Shown here: in pieces, positions 43,347-52,573 of the stretch | How the letters are laid out: every line of letters begins with the position of its first letter | Numbering within the stretch: position 1 is the stretch's first letter | Source of the DNA: Pseudomonas sp. Irchel 3H7 | GTDB lineage: Bacteria > Pseudomonadota > Gammaproteobacteria > Pseudomonadales > Pseudomonadaceae | Direction: 5' to 3' | Length of the DNA stretch: 64,000 nt | NCBI RefSeq assembly: GCF_900187605.1 | Contig: NZ_FYEA01000009.1 | Span: forward strand, 269,665-333,664 | Notes under the pieces: generated by a model | Told to the model about the DNA's origin: nothing | Databases searched by the model: none | The model's input: only the letters and a program-made list of their open reading frames with translations | Made by a program: the position numbers and the translations under genes

Positions 43347-44414
43347 ATGCTGGACTGGAAAAACCGCGCGGGCAGCGCGCCTGAACGTGCCGCCGAGCCC
43401 AAGTCGGCCGCCCGCAGCTATGTCGGTGGGGTGCTGTTCAGCCGAGCTTTGGCCACGCTGATCGGCCTCTATCTGCTGGTGACCATTGGCCTGGGCTGGT
43501 ACTGGAGCCAGGAGCCGGCGCTGTTTCCGGTCGCGCAAAACGCTCAAGTGGCGGCCGAGAAAGAAGGCAAGCAGATGGTGATCGGCTACACCACCGTCGA
43601 AACCCTGAAGACCGTTGCCGGCACCTTGCTCAACAAGCCGGGCGGCTACATTTCCAACGACCGCTTCCCGCCGGGCCTGTGGATGGACAACACGCCAAGC
43701 TGGGAATACGGCGTTCTGGTGCAGGTGCGTGACCTGACCCGGGCTCTGCGTAAAGACTTTGCCCGTTCGCAATCGCAGTCGGCGGAAGATGCCGATCTGG
43801 CCAAGGCCGAGCCGCGTTTCAACTTCGACAACAAAAGCTGGATCCTGCCGTCGAGTGAGTCGGAATATCAGGAAGGCATCAACTCGCTGAGCCGCTATCA
43901 GGCTCGCCTGTCTGATCCAACCCAGAAAAACGCGCTGTTCTATGCCCGCGCCGACAACCTGAACAACTGGCTGGGCGATGTCGGCACCCGTCTCGGTTCG
44001 TTGTCGCAACGCCTGTCGGCCAGCGTTGGCCGGGTCAAACTCAATACCGCGCTGAAAACCGAAGTGCCGGCGATCGGCGAAGTACCACAGGTTGACGAAG
44101 AAGTCGTCGAGACTCCGTGGATGCAGATCGACAACGTGTTCTACGAAGCGCGTGGTCAGGCCTGGGCGCTGTCGCACCTGCTGCGCGCCATCGAGGTCGA
44201 CTTCGCCGATGTGCTGGCGAAGAAGAATGCCACGGTCAGCGTGCGTCAGATCATCCGTGAACTGGAAGCCTCGCAGGAACCGGTCTGGAGTCCTATGATT
44301 CTTAACGGAAGCGGCTTCGGCGTGCTGGCCAACCACTCGCTGGTCATGGCCAACTATATTTCCCGTGCCAACGCCGCTGTGATCGATTTGCGTCAACTGC
44401 TCAATCAGGGCTGA
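43347..44414 (+). CDS. DUF2333 family inner-membrane-anchored protein
   Basis: A 355-residue protein with one N-terminal membrane helix (LATLIGLYLLVTIGLGWYW) and a large helical periplasmic part containing QMVIGYTTVETLKTVAGTLL, GGYISNDRFPPGLWMDN, and a C-terminal helical end with VLANHSLVMANYISRANAAV. Function unknown; conserved across pseudomonads directly upstream of the NUDIX gene. The ribosome site AAAGGAT lies six bases before the ATG. Only three bases separate it from the next gene, so the two are one operon. Confidence 0.92.
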   Translation: MLDWKNRAGSAPERAAEPKSAARSYVGGVLFSRALATLIGLYLLVTIGLGWYWSQEPALFPVAQNAQVAAEKEGKQMVIGYTTVETLKTVAGTLLNKPGGYISNDRFPPGLWMDNTPSWEYGVLVQVRDLTRALRKDFARSQSQSAEDADLAKAEPRFNFDNKSWILPSSESEYQEGINSLSRYQARLSDPTQKNALFYARADNLNNWLGDVGTRLGSLSQRLSASVGRVKLNTALKTEVPAIGEVPQVDEEVVETPWMQIDNVFYEARGQAWALSHLLRAIEVDFADVLAKKNATVSVRQIIRELEASQEPVWSPMILNGSGFGVLANHSLVMANYISRANAAVIDLRQLLNQG

Positions 44415-44417
44415 TTC

Positions 44418-44975
44418 ATGAGTCAGAACGCCAAAGAGGCGGCCCATCGCGCCGCCTCGGATGCCGAACAGATCGCCTGGGTCGACGAGCAGGACAACCT
44501 GCTCGGCGCGCTCGTCCGTGCCGATCTGCGCGAGCGTGGGCTGATTGGTCGAGGCACCTACATCATGTTGTTCAATTCTGCCGGTGAGCTTTGCGTGCAC
44601 CGGCGCACCTTGAGCAAGGCGATTTATCCCGGCTACTGGGATGTCGCGGCGGGCGGCATGGTGCAGGCGGACGAGACCTACGCCGAGTCGGCGGCCCGTG
44701 AGCTGGAAGAAGAATTGGGTGTCAGCGGCGTAGAGTTGACGGCCCATGACCATTTCTACTTCGAAGACACTGGCAATCGTCTGTGGTGTTCGGCGTTTTC
44801 TGCGGTGTGGGACGGCCCGTTGAACCTGCAACCTGAAGAAGTGCTGGAAGCGCGCTTTATTCCAGTCGATCAGGTCATGCGGGAAATCGAGCAGAAGCCT
44901 TATTGCCCGGACTCTCTGGCCGCTTTGAAGCGCTATCTGAAGGCGCAGCAAAGCGACGTCGCAAAGAACACATAA
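44418..44975 (+). CDS. NUDIX hydrolase (YfcD-like)
   Basis: A 185-residue Nudix enzyme. The box G-x5-E-x7-REUxEExGU is intact: GMVQADETYAESAA then RELEEELGV. Upstream, TYIMLFNSAGELCVHRRTLS and YPGYWDVAAGG are typical of the IDI/YfcD subgroup. Substrate unknown; a nucleoside-diphosphate derivative is likely. Three bases downstream of the DUF2333 gene. Confidence 0.93.
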   Translation: MSQNAKEAAHRAASDAEQIAWVDEQDNLLGALVRADLRERGLIGRGTYIMLFNSAGELCVHRRTLSKAIYPGYWDVAAGGMVQADETYAESAARELEEELGVSGVELTAHDHFYFEDTGNRLWCSAFSAVWDGPLNLQPEEVLEARFIPVDQVMREIEQKPYCPDSLAALKRYLKAQQSDVAKNT

Positions 44976-45057
44976 ATTGGCGCCGATTGGCACTTAGCAA
45001 TCGGGATTTTTGCCGTTACACTGCGCGACCTTTTCAAGCTGCGCCGCGAGTGCTTTT

Positions 45058-45150
45058 TGTAGGAGCTGCCGCAGGCTGCGATCTTTTGATTTTTTGTTTT
45101 GGCGTCGAAATCAAAAGATCGCAGCCTCGTTTCACTCGACAGCTCCTACA
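45058..45150. repeat. REP-type inverted pair after the NUDIX gene
   Basis: TGTAGGAGCTGCCGCAGG at the left and CAGCTCCTACA at the right with complementary GCTGCGATCTTTTGAT stems. The right arm carries a local substitution (CTCGTTTCACTCGA), so pairing is interrupted there. It lies 82 bases after the NUDIX stop. Confidence 0.85.
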
Positions 45151-45259
45151 TTTGGCGCTTTATCGGTGCAGTAGCGCTGCCCCTGCCTGAGTGGGGCTTC
45201 GCGGTCGATGACCTTGCCCAAGGTCGCGATCAGTCTTTGTCCTCCCAAGAGGATTGCCG

Positions 45260-45631
45260 GTGGCCAAAAAAGCCGCATCCTTCGCCGCCCTTGGTGGCCT
45301 GGTATTTTCCACCGACGCAGGTCGTCATTGCCCGGAATGCAGTAAGCCGGTAGACGCCTGTATCTGCAAACAAACCGTGATCCCGGCCGGTGACGGCATT
45401 GCCCGCGTGCGTCGCGAGAGCAAGGGCCGTGGCGGCAAGACGGTGACCACCATCACCGGTGTGCCACTGGCCGAAGACGCGCTCAAAGAGTTGGCGACAA
45501 CGTTGAAGAAACGTTGCGGCACTGGCGGGGCGTTGAAAGACGGCATCATCGAAATCCAGGGCGATCATGTCGAGCTACTCTTGGCTGAGCTGATCAAGCA
45601 CGGTTTCAAAGCGAAGAAGTCCGGCGGCTAG
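45260..45631 (+). CDS. yciH: SUI1/YciH family translation factor
   Basis: A 123-residue homologue of eukaryotic eIF1. The N-terminal part has a CPECSKPVDACICK cysteine cluster that may bind a metal. The SUI1 domain has RRESKGRGGKTVTTITG and the ending EIQGDHVELLLAELIKHGF. The GTG at 45260 was chosen because AAGAGGA lies six bases upstream; a TTG six bases earlier overlaps the ribosome site. Bacterial YciH can influence start-codon fidelity, though its cellular role is unclear. It precedes speA as in P. aeruginosa. Confidence 0.92.
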   Translation: MAKKAASFAALGGLVFSTDAGRHCPECSKPVDACICKQTVIPAGDGIARVRRESKGRGGKTVTTITGVPLAEDALKELATTLKKRCGTGGALKDGIIEIQGDHVELLLAELIKHGFKAKKSGG

Positions 45632-45635
45632 CAGC

Positions 45636-45713
45636 CTCTGTGAAATCCATCTGCGGCTTGATCCGGCGCTGAAACACTTCAGATCCGGCGTCGTCTCCAT
45701 GGTTTTCACAGAG
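45636..45713. promoter_or_regulatory. Structured intergenic segment between yciH and speA
   Basis: Outer arms CTCTGTGAAA (45636-45645) and TTTCACAGAG (45704-45713) are complementary. Inside, a small hairpin CTGAAACACTTCAG is flanked on both sides by the direct repeat ATCCGGCG. It might be a terminator for yciH, a leader element for speA, or a protein-binding site. Confidence 0.4.
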
Positions 45714-45850
45714 CCTGTTCATGACCGGTTTCTAAACTCCACGCAGTCAGTGAGGTCTACCGCCGCGCTGACGAACCGTCATTTTCATACTTTAGACTGC
45801 GCCGGCCTGCGATCAGGCGACGCACTATGACTTCTTTATAGGGGACTTCG

Positions 45851-47764
45851 ATGTCCGTACGACGCACACGCAAAGACGATGGCAGCCAATGGACAGTTGC
45901 GGACAGCCGCAGTGTTTACGGGATTCGCCATTGGGGGGCCGGGTATTTCGCGATCAATGACGCCGGTCGCGTCGAAGTTCGTCCGAACGGCCCGAGCAGC
46001 TCGCCTATCGACCTGTTCGAGCAAGTCGACCAACTGCGCAAGAGCGGTTTGTCTTTGCCGTTGCTGGTCCGTTTTCCCGACATCCTGCAAGACCGTGTCC
46101 GCCAGTTGACCGGCGCCTTCGATGCCAACATCGAGCGTCTGGAATACCAGAGCAAGTACACCGCGCTGTACCCGATCAAGGTTAACCAGCAAGAAGCGGT
46201 GATCGAGAACATCATTGCCACCCAGGACGTGTCCATCGGCCTGGAAGCCGGCTCCAAGCCTGAGCTGCTGGCCGTGCTGGCGCTGGCGCCGAAGGGCGGC
46301 ACCATCGTCTGCAACGGTTACAAGGATCGTGAGTTCATCCGTCTGGCGCTGATGGGTCAGAAGCTCGGTCACAACGTGTTCATCGTCATCGAGAAAGAAT
46401 CCGAAGTCGGTCTGGTGATCGAAGAAGCTGCCTCGCTGAAGGTCAAGCCACAGGTCGGCCTGCGCGTGCGTCTGTCGTCGCTGGCGTCGTCGAAGTGGGC
46501 GGACACCGGTGGCGAAAAATCCAAGTTCGGTCTGTCGGCGGCGCAACTGCTGTCGGTGGTCGAGCGTTTCCGCGCGGCCGGTCTCGATCAGGGCATCCGT
46601 CTGCTGCACTTCCACATGGGTTCGCAGATCGCCAACCTGGCCGACTACCAGCACGGCTTCAAGGAAGCGATCCGTTACTACGGCGAGCTGCGCAACCTCG
46701 GTCTGCCGGTTGATCACATCGACGTCGGTGGTGGTCTCGGTGTCGACTACGACGGCACGCACTCGCGCAACGCCAGCTCGATCAACTACGACATGGACGA
46801 TTACGCCGGTGTCGTGGTCGGCATGCTCAAGGAGTTCTGCGACGCGCAGGCGTTGCCGCACCCGCACATCTTCTCCGAGAGCGGCCGCTCGCTGACCGCG
46901 CACCACGCGATGCTGGTCGTGCAGGTCACCGACGTCGAGAAGCACAACGACGAAATCCCGCAGATCGAAAACAAGGAAGCGCTGCCGGAAACCGTGCAGT
47001 GGCTGGTTGATCTGCTCGGCCCGACCGACATCGAAATGGTCACCGAAACCTACTGGCGTGCCACGCACTACATGAGCGATGTGGCTGCGCAGTACGCCGA
47101 CGGCAAACTGACCCTGGCTGAAAAAGCCCTGGCCGAGCAGTGCTACTTCGCTGTCTGCCGTCGCCTGCACAACTCGCTGAAAGCGCGTCAGCGTTCGCAC
47201 CGTCAGGTGCTCGACGAACTCAACGACAAACTGGCCGACAAGTACATCTGCAACTTCTCGGTATTCCAGAGCCTGCCGGACACCTGGGCGATCGATCAGG
47301 TCCTGCCGATCATCCCGCTGCACCGTCTCGACGAAGAGCCGCTGCGCCGCGCGGTGTTGCAGGATCTGACCTGCGATTCCGACGGCAAGATCAACCAGTA
47401 CGTCGACGAGCAGAGCATCGAAACCAGCCTGCCGGTCCACGGTTTGAATGAAGGCGAAGACTACCTGCTGGGCGTATTCCTGGTTGGCGCCTATCAGGAA
47501 ATCCTTGGCGACATGCACAACCTGTTCGGTGACACCGACTCGGTGAACATCTACCAGAACGCCGATGGCAGCGTGTACCACGCTGGCATCGAGACCCACG
47601 ACACCATCGAAGACATGCTGCGTTACGTGCACTTGTCGCCGGAAGAACTGATGACTCACTACCGCGACAAGTGCGCCAGTGCCCGCATCAGTGCCAGCGA
47701 GCGCACGCAATTTCTCGATGCCTTGCGTCTGGGCCTGACCCGTTCCTCCTACCTGTCCTCCTGA
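45851..47764 (+). CDS. speA: Biosynthetic arginine decarboxylase SpeA
   Basis: PLP enzyme converting arginine to agmatine, the first step of one putrescine route. It is 637 residues, normal for SpeA. The PLP lysine is in ALYPIKVNQQEAVIENI. Other marks are SIGLEAGSKPELLAVLALAP, LLHFHMGSQIANLADYQHG, DVGGGLGVDYDGTHS and FSESGRSLTAHHAMLVV. AGGGGA lies five bases before the ATG. A single gene with its own upstream region. Confidence 0.98.
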   Translation: MSVRRTRKDDGSQWTVADSRSVYGIRHWGAGYFAINDAGRVEVRPNGPSSSPIDLFEQVDQLRKSGLSLPLLVRFPDILQDRVRQLTGAFDANIERLEYQSKYTALYPIKVNQQEAVIENIIATQDVSIGLEAGSKPELLAVLALAPKGGTIVCNGYKDREFIRLALMGQKLGHNVFIVIEKESEVGLVIEEAASLKVKPQVGLRVRLSSLASSKWADTGGEKSKFGLSAAQLLSVVERFRAAGLDQGIRLLHFHMGSQIANLADYQHGFKEAIRYYGELRNLGLPVDHIDVGGGLGVDYDGTHSRNASSINYDMDDYAGVVVGMLKEFCDAQALPHPHIFSESGRSLTAHHAMLVVQVTDVEKHNDEIPQIENKEALPETVQWLVDLLGPTDIEMVTETYWRATHYMSDVAAQYADGKLTLAEKALAEQCYFAVCRRLHNSLKARQRSHRQVLDELNDKLADKYICNFSVFQSLPDTWAIDQVLPIIPLHRLDEEPLRRAVLQDLTCDSDGKINQYVDEQSIETSLPVHGLNEGEDYLLGVFLVGAYQEILGDMHNLFGDTDSVNIYQNADGSVYHAGIETHDTIEDMLRYVHLSPEELMTHYRDKCASARISASERTQFLDALRLGLTRSSYLSS

Positions 47765-47997
47765 CGCCAGGTGGCGATCTCGCCGGGTTGTCCGAATTTT
47801 TTCCGAAAGTGGTGGAAAATTCGCATGACCCGGTGGGATATCTCCCAAAATCTTCGCGAAATGCTTGGCATCCCCGGCCAGCAAAGTCATCCGGTCTGCT
47901 TTTCACGTAGGTCATTTCCTAAGTTGTACTTCAGCTCTCTACTCGGCCATGGCTCTCGGCGAGAATCCCCGACCGCCCCTCCTGTAGAGATCCGCCC

Positions 47998-49335
47998 ATG
48001 TTCGAACCAGTCAACGAGTCGTCGTTTCGTCTCGATGTAGCGGGCCTGTCCGACCCCTTCGAAGTCCTGGCCTTTACCGGTAGCGAAGCCCTCAGCGAAT
48101 CCTTTGCGTTCGAGATCGATGTGTTGATCGACGATCCGCACCTGGATCTCGCCGGTCTGCTTTACCGTTCGGCGTTCCTCTGTTTCGGGCCGTCGGGGGA
48201 GGGTGTGCACGGGCAATTGCAGAGCCTTGTCCAGCATGAGCATGATCATGGACAGGGTTTGCGGTTGAGCCGGATCCGTCTGGGGCCGAAACTGGGTTGC
48301 CTCGCGCTGCGCTTCAGCCAACGAATCTTCAGTGGCCGTTCGGTGCCGCAGATCATCGAACAGGTGCTCAGAGAGCACGGCATCGTCGGTGCCCAGCGCC
48401 GCTTCGAGTTACGCGGGGAGTACGCGCCCCGGACGTTCTGCACCCAATACCGCGAGTCCGATCTGCAACTGCTCCAGCGCTTGTGCGCGCAGGCGCGGAT
48501 TCACTATTACTTTGAACACGACCGTGACCGGCATTGTCTGGTTTTTGCCGATGATCCGGCGCAGTTGCCCTTGGCCGGTGCCGCGCGGTATCAGCGCGAG
48601 GACAATGGGCATAACGCTTCTCGCACCTTGCACCAATGGCAGTTGCAAGAGACCGTGCAGGCCAGCTCATCGGGCCAGCAACAGGCCGAAGGACAAAGTG
48701 AGCTGGCGGCGTTGCGCAGCGGTCATTGGCTGCGATTGGCCGGTCATCCTTTCGCCGAATGCAATCGCCCATGGTTGCTCACACGCATTGAACATCGCGC
48801 CGATCCCTCCCTCGAACGTCCTTATGCCAATCGCTTGTTTGGTGCGTTGCAGGTGCCGTGTGCATCAGCCACTGCGCCCTCGCGCATGCACAGCCTGCAA
48901 CGGGCGTGGGTGGTGACGGTGGACGAACCGCAGCCTGATTGCCAGCGCCCGGTGGCGGTGCAATTCGATTGGCTCTATCAAGGCGAAGGCGCCGCGCCGA
49001 GTCACTGTTGGCTACCGCTCGCGCCATCCGTGGCGCAAACGCCAATTGCGGCGCTGAGCGATGGCGTCGAGGTGGTGGTGAGCTTTTTCGAGGGCGATCC
49101 GGATCAGCCGATGATCAGCGGTGTACTGCAACCGCCACTTGCCGTCGCCGAGCCTGACGATGCCCCGCCACTGCCCGACAGCTTGGTGAGTGAAGGCCTG
49201 CAGCAACTGCTGGCGTCCGGCGAGCCGTTGCTGCTGTTGTGCCTGATCCCCGGCGGCGGCAGTTTCAGTCACTGCGCAGAGCCGGTGTGCAGTTGTCGAC
49301 TGGTCACCGCCCTTGAACAGAGCGGCACAACATGA
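47998..49335 (+). CDS. Compact VgrG-like type VI secretion tip protein
   Basis: A 445-residue VgrG-family protein, shorter than the usual 600-900. The gp27-like start is clear (SFRLDVAGLSDPFEVLAFTG, ESFAFEIDVLIDD), with APRTFCTQYRESDLQLLQRL, the highly conserved YRESD motif. An OB-fold part follows (RPVAVQFDWLYQGEG, GVEVVVSFFEGDPDQPMISG). It then stops short of a beta-helix spike and ends in a Cys/His-containing tail (GGGSFSHCAEPVCSCR). In T6SS, VgrG caps the Hcp tube and carries effectors. The stop overlaps the DUF4123 start by four bases. No core T6SS genes are in the window, so this is an orphan tip module. Confidence 0.88.
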   Translation: MFEPVNESSFRLDVAGLSDPFEVLAFTGSEALSESFAFEIDVLIDDPHLDLAGLLYRSAFLCFGPSGEGVHGQLQSLVQHEHDHGQGLRLSRIRLGPKLGCLALRFSQRIFSGRSVPQIIEQVLREHGIVGAQRRFELRGEYAPRTFCTQYRESDLQLLQRLCAQARIHYYFEHDRDRHCLVFADDPAQLPLAGAARYQREDNGHNASRTLHQWQLQETVQASSSGQQQAEGQSELAALRSGHWLRLAGHPFAECNRPWLLTRIEHRADPSLERPYANRLFGALQVPCASATAPSRMHSLQRAWVVTVDEPQPDCQRPVAVQFDWLYQGEGAAPSHCWLPLAPSVAQTPIAALSDGVEVVVSFFEGDPDQPMISGVLQPPLAVAEPDDAPPLPDSLVSEGLQQLLASGEPLLLLCLIPGGGSFSHCAEPVCSCRLVTALEQSGTT

Positions 49336-50126
49336 CTGGCGCGGCGCTTGAGCCCATGGCGCAGTGGCTGTTGCTCGATGGCCCGGATGCACCGCAGGCC
49401 TTGCTGGTATTGCGCCAGGCCTTTGCCGATGTGCGGTGCTTCAAGCTGTTCGATGGCACCGAGTTTGAACCGGTCAGCGAGCATGGCCCGGTGTTGATCG
49501 AGTTGCGCGATTGCCCGGCATTGGCCGCGTTGTGTCACCGCGATCCGGACACCTGGCGTGGGCTGTTGCTGGGCAGTGAGGTCTCGGCGCAACAGTTGCT
49601 GAGGCACTTGCAGCGCATGCTCACAGTGTCGTTCGGATTGAGTCATCGGGCGTTGCTCAGCTATTACAACCGGCAGACCGCGAGCTATTTTTTCGACGCT
49701 TGCGACGCCTCTGAATTGAGCCGCTGGCTCGGGCCGATCCGTCAGATGCGCTGGTTCGGCGGCACTTGGGCCGACCGCGCGATTGGCAGCCAGGGCTGGC
49801 AGCAGTTGCGCAATCCGGGGCTTGCCGTCGAACCGCTGAGCATCGAAGAAAGCCTGACCCGGCGCCAGCGCGAACGCTTGCAAACCTGCTTGCTGGAACA
49901 GCACATCTGGCGCTGGTGCCAATCGTTGGGAACCGATTACGCGACGATGTCCTCCCATGTTCAACAAGGCCTGGCGCTAGGATTCAGCGACCGCACCGTG
50001 CTCGATGGCTGGTTATGGCTACGCTTGCTGCATCCGCGTGCCGTGCTGGTGCCACCGCCGGTGGGTTTGACCCAACAGCAGCGGCTTGACCATGTACGAC
50101 GCCAGTGGCGCGGCGATCAGTCCTGA
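49332..50126 (+). CDS. DUF4123 domain protein (T6SS effector adaptor)
   Basis: A 264-residue DUF4123 (Tap/TEC-like) adaptor. Family features are the WLLLDGPDAPQALLVLRQAF start, the middle GLLLGSEVSAQQLLRHLQRM and YYNRQTASYFFDACDASELS, and GPIRQMRWFGGTW. Such adaptors load a specific effector onto the VgrG encoded next to them, normally with the effector gene immediately downstream. Here the next gene encodes an alpha/beta hydrolase lipoprotein, 17 bases after the stop. Confidence 0.9.
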   Translation: MTGAALEPMAQWLLLDGPDAPQALLVLRQAFADVRCFKLFDGTEFEPVSEHGPVLIELRDCPALAALCHRDPDTWRGLLLGSEVSAQQLLRHLQRMLTVSFGLSHRALLSYYNRQTASYFFDACDASELSRWLGPIRQMRWFGGTWADRAIGSQGWQQLRNPGLAVEPLSIEESLTRRQRERLQTCLLEQHIWRWCQSLGTDYATMSSHVQQGLALGFSDRTVLDGWLWLRLLHPRAVLVPPPVGLTQQQRLDHVRRQWRGDQS

Positions 50127-50143
50127 GGCGAGGTTCGGCGCGT

Positions 50144-51019
50144 ATGACACGGTTTTTCCGGCAAGGGGTGGGCGCTGTGATCGGCAGTGTGTTGCTGCTG
50201 GCGCTGAGCGGTTGCTCGCCCGTGCAGTTGCTCAACGCGCTGACACCGGACAGCACCTACGACAAAACCATGGGCATCGCGTATGGCGACGACCCTCGGC
50301 AGAAGCTCGATGTGTATGTGCCGCATCAGCCGATGGCGGGCGCGCCGGTGGTGGTGTTTTTCTATGGCGGCAGCTGGAACAGTGGCTCGCGCGTTGACTA
50401 CCGCTTTGTCGGTGAAGCGCTGGCGTCCCGGGGGATAGTCACGGTGGTGGCGGATTACCGTTTGTATCCACAGGTGCGCTATCCACTGTTTCTGCAGGAC
50501 GGCGCGCGGGCGGTGGCGTGGACCAAAGCGCATATCCGCGAGTTTGCCGGCAACCCGCAGCGCTTGTATGTGATGGGTCACAGCTCTGGCGGATACAACG
50601 CAGCGATGCTTGCGCTGGATGGTGAGTGGCTCGCGGCGGTGGGCATGTCGCCCAAGGATTTGCGCGGCTGGATCGGTCTCGCCGGGCCTTACGACTTTCT
50701 GCCGATCAAGAATCCCGAGGTGCGCCCGGTGTTCTTCTGGCCGGACTCACCGCCGCAATCGCAGCCGATCAACCATGTCAGTCCCGGCGCACCGCCCGCG
50801 CTGCTGATTGCCGCGACCGAGGATGATCTGGTCAACCCGACGCGCAACACCGGCGGGCTTGCGAGCAAACTGCGCGAGGCAGGGGGGCCTGTGCAGGACT
50901 TGTATTACTCGCGGCCCAATCACATTACGTTGGTTGCGACCTTGTCACGACCGTTGCGGCAACTGGCGCCGGTGCTCGATCAGGTGGTCGGGTTTATCGC
51001 CCACACGCCAGCTCAGTGA
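50144..51019 (+). CDS. Alpha/beta hydrolase, predicted lipoprotein (possible T6SS-linked esterase)
   Basis: A 291-residue hydrolase. From ATG 50144 the N-terminus is a lipoprotein signal (GSVLLLALSGC, lipobox LSGC). The esterase core has the oxyanion-hole FFYGGSWNSG, the nucleophile elbow GHSSGGYNAA, the Asp region LIAATEDDLVNP and the His in RPNHITLV. An in-frame GTG at 50105 would start inside the previous gene and spoil the signal. Position after vgrG and DUF4123 is the usual effector slot, but a lipoprotein signal is not typical of T6SS cargo, so it may instead be an unrelated envelope esterase. It converges with and overlaps the MATE gene by seven bases. Confidence 0.82.
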   Translation: MTRFFRQGVGAVIGSVLLLALSGCSPVQLLNALTPDSTYDKTMGIAYGDDPRQKLDVYVPHQPMAGAPVVVFFYGGSWNSGSRVDYRFVGEALASRGIVTVVADYRLYPQVRYPLFLQDGARAVAWTKAHIREFAGNPQRLYVMGHSSGGYNAAMLALDGEWLAAVGMSPKDLRGWIGLAGPYDFLPIKNPEVRPVFFWPDSPPQSQPINHVSPGAPPALLIAATEDDLVNPTRNTGGLASKLREAGGPVQDLYYSRPNHITLVATLSRPLRQLAPVLDQVVGFIAHTPAQ

Positions 51020-52362
51020 ACGCCGCCACTGAACCAGCCATCGTTGCGTTTGAGCCACCAGGCTTGTGCGCCGAGCGTCAGGCTGCGCAACACCATGAAC
51101 AGCAGAAAAGATATCCACAGCCCGTGATTGCCCAGACCTTGCAACGCCCAGGCGAACGGCATCAACAGCACCACAGTGATCAACATGCCGTTGCGCATTT
51201 CCCGCGCGCGGGTAGCGCCGATGAACAAGCCGTCGAGCAGGTAGCTCCAGACTGCAATCAGCGGCAGCACTGCGAGGTAGGGCAGGTAGACGAAGGCCGT
51301 GTCGCGCACGCTCTGGATGTCGGTCTGCATCTCAATGAACAGGTGCCCGGCCAGCAGAAACAACGTGGCGAAGGCGAGGCTGGCGATCAGTGACCAGCCG
51401 CCGGCAACCACCAGCGATCGACGCAGGGCCAGGCGATCACGGGCGCCGATGGCGTGTCCGCACAAAGCTTCGACGGCATGGGCCAGACCGTCCAGCGCAT
51501 GTGCGGTCAACAGCAAGCCATTGAGCAGCAGCGCGTTGGCGGCCACCGTCGAATCACCCAGTCGCGCGCCTTGCACGGTGATCATGAAAAACACCGATTG
51601 CAGCGCCAGGCTGCGGATGAAGATGTCGCGGTTGACCGCCAGCAACGGGCGCCAGCTCTGCCAGACCTTCAGCGCCGCCCAGACAATGTGCCCCGGATAC
51701 GCCCGCAATGCCTTGCGTGTCAGCAGCAGGCCGAGCAGGGCGCCGCTCCACTCGGCGATCACCGAGGCCCGCGCCGAACCGACCACGCCCCAGTCCAGGC
51801 CGATGACGAACCACAAATTGAGAACGATGTTGATCAGGTTGGTGCTCAGCAGAATCGCCAGCGGCGCCCGGGCGTTTTGCGTGCCGAGGAACCAGCCGAC
51901 CAGCGCATAACTGGCCAGCGCCGCCGGCAAGCCGAACAGCCGCGTGTGGAAAAAGTCCCGAGTGAGCTGATCCAGCTCCGCCGACGGTTGCATGAAGTGC
52001 AGCGCGACGCCGCTCAGCGGCACACCCAACGTGCCAAGCACGAGTGCCAGTCCCATCGCCAGCAGCAGGCCCTGCAACAGAATCTGCCGTAATGCCGCAC
52101 CGTCGCTGCGCCCGGCAGCCTGTGCGGCAAACCCGGTGGTGCCCATGCGCAGAAAACCCATGGCCCAAGCGAGAAAAGTGTAGAGGCTGGCGCCGACTGC
52201 CACCGCGCCCAATTGATGGGCGTGGGGCAGGTGGCCGATGACGGTGCTGTCGACCAGCGCCACCAGCGGTACGGAAATATTCGACAGAATCATGGGCGCG
52301 GCGAGTGCCCAGACCTTGCGGTGCGTCGGGCGGTCGCGCCAGTCGGCGATCAGAGTGGGCAT
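51013..52362 (-). CDS. MATE family efflux transporter (DinF-like)
   Basis: A 449-residue multidrug/toxin extrusion transporter with 12 expected helices. Typical pieces are VWALAAPMILSNISVPLVAL and VDSTVIGHLPHAHQLGAVAV, TGFAAQAAGRSDGAALRQIL, and in the second half NALLLNGLLLTAHALDGLAH. Helices follow at regular spacing to the end. Likely exports cationic or organic compounds with a sodium or proton gradient; substrate unknown. Confidence 0.94.
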   Translation of the reverse strand: MPTLIADWRDRPTHRKVWALAAPMILSNISVPLVALVDSTVIGHLPHAHQLGAVAVGASLYTFLAWAMGFLRMGTTGFAAQAAGRSDGAALRQILLQGLLLAMGLALVLGTLGVPLSGVALHFMQPSAELDQLTRDFFHTRLFGLPAALASYALVGWFLGTQNARAPLAILLSTNLINIVLNLWFVIGLDWGVVGSARASVIAEWSGALLGLLLTRKALRAYPGHIVWAALKVWQSWRPLLAVNRDIFIRSLALQSVFFMITVQGARLGDSTVAANALLLNGLLLTAHALDGLAHAVEALCGHAIGARDRLALRRSLVVAGGWSLIASLAFATLFLLAGHLFIEMQTDIQSVRDTAFVYLPYLAVLPLIAVWSYLLDGLFIGATRAREMRNGMLITVVLLMPFAWALQGLGNHGLWISFLLFMVLRSLTLGAQAWWLKRNDGWFSGGVH

Positions 52363-52573
52363 GCAGGCTCCTTGGGGAAGCGGACATTGTAGCGATGCAC
52401 CGCGGATTTACCGCACCCGAAATCTGCGTCGGGCGGCAATGGCGCTCCCCGACGACACATCGGGTTATGCGCCCAGCTCAAAAACATGCCGCGTATATCT
52501 ATGTACCGCACACCAGATTTGCACACGGGGTTCAATCGCCCTCAAGCAGTCAAACAAATTACTGGAAGGCGCA

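Noticed and set aside
43143..44993. A 616-codon open frame on the minus strand
   Set aside because: It is antisense to the well-supported DUF2333 and NUDIX genes. Long antisense frames are common in high-GC DNA with strong codon bias.
45836..47890. A 684-codon open frame on the minus strand
   Set aside because: It is the mirror of speA, with no recognisable protein features.
47998..51019. A complete type VI secretion locus
   Set aside because: No TssB/C, ClpV, Hcp or membrane-complex genes are present; only a tip protein, adaptor and hydrolase.
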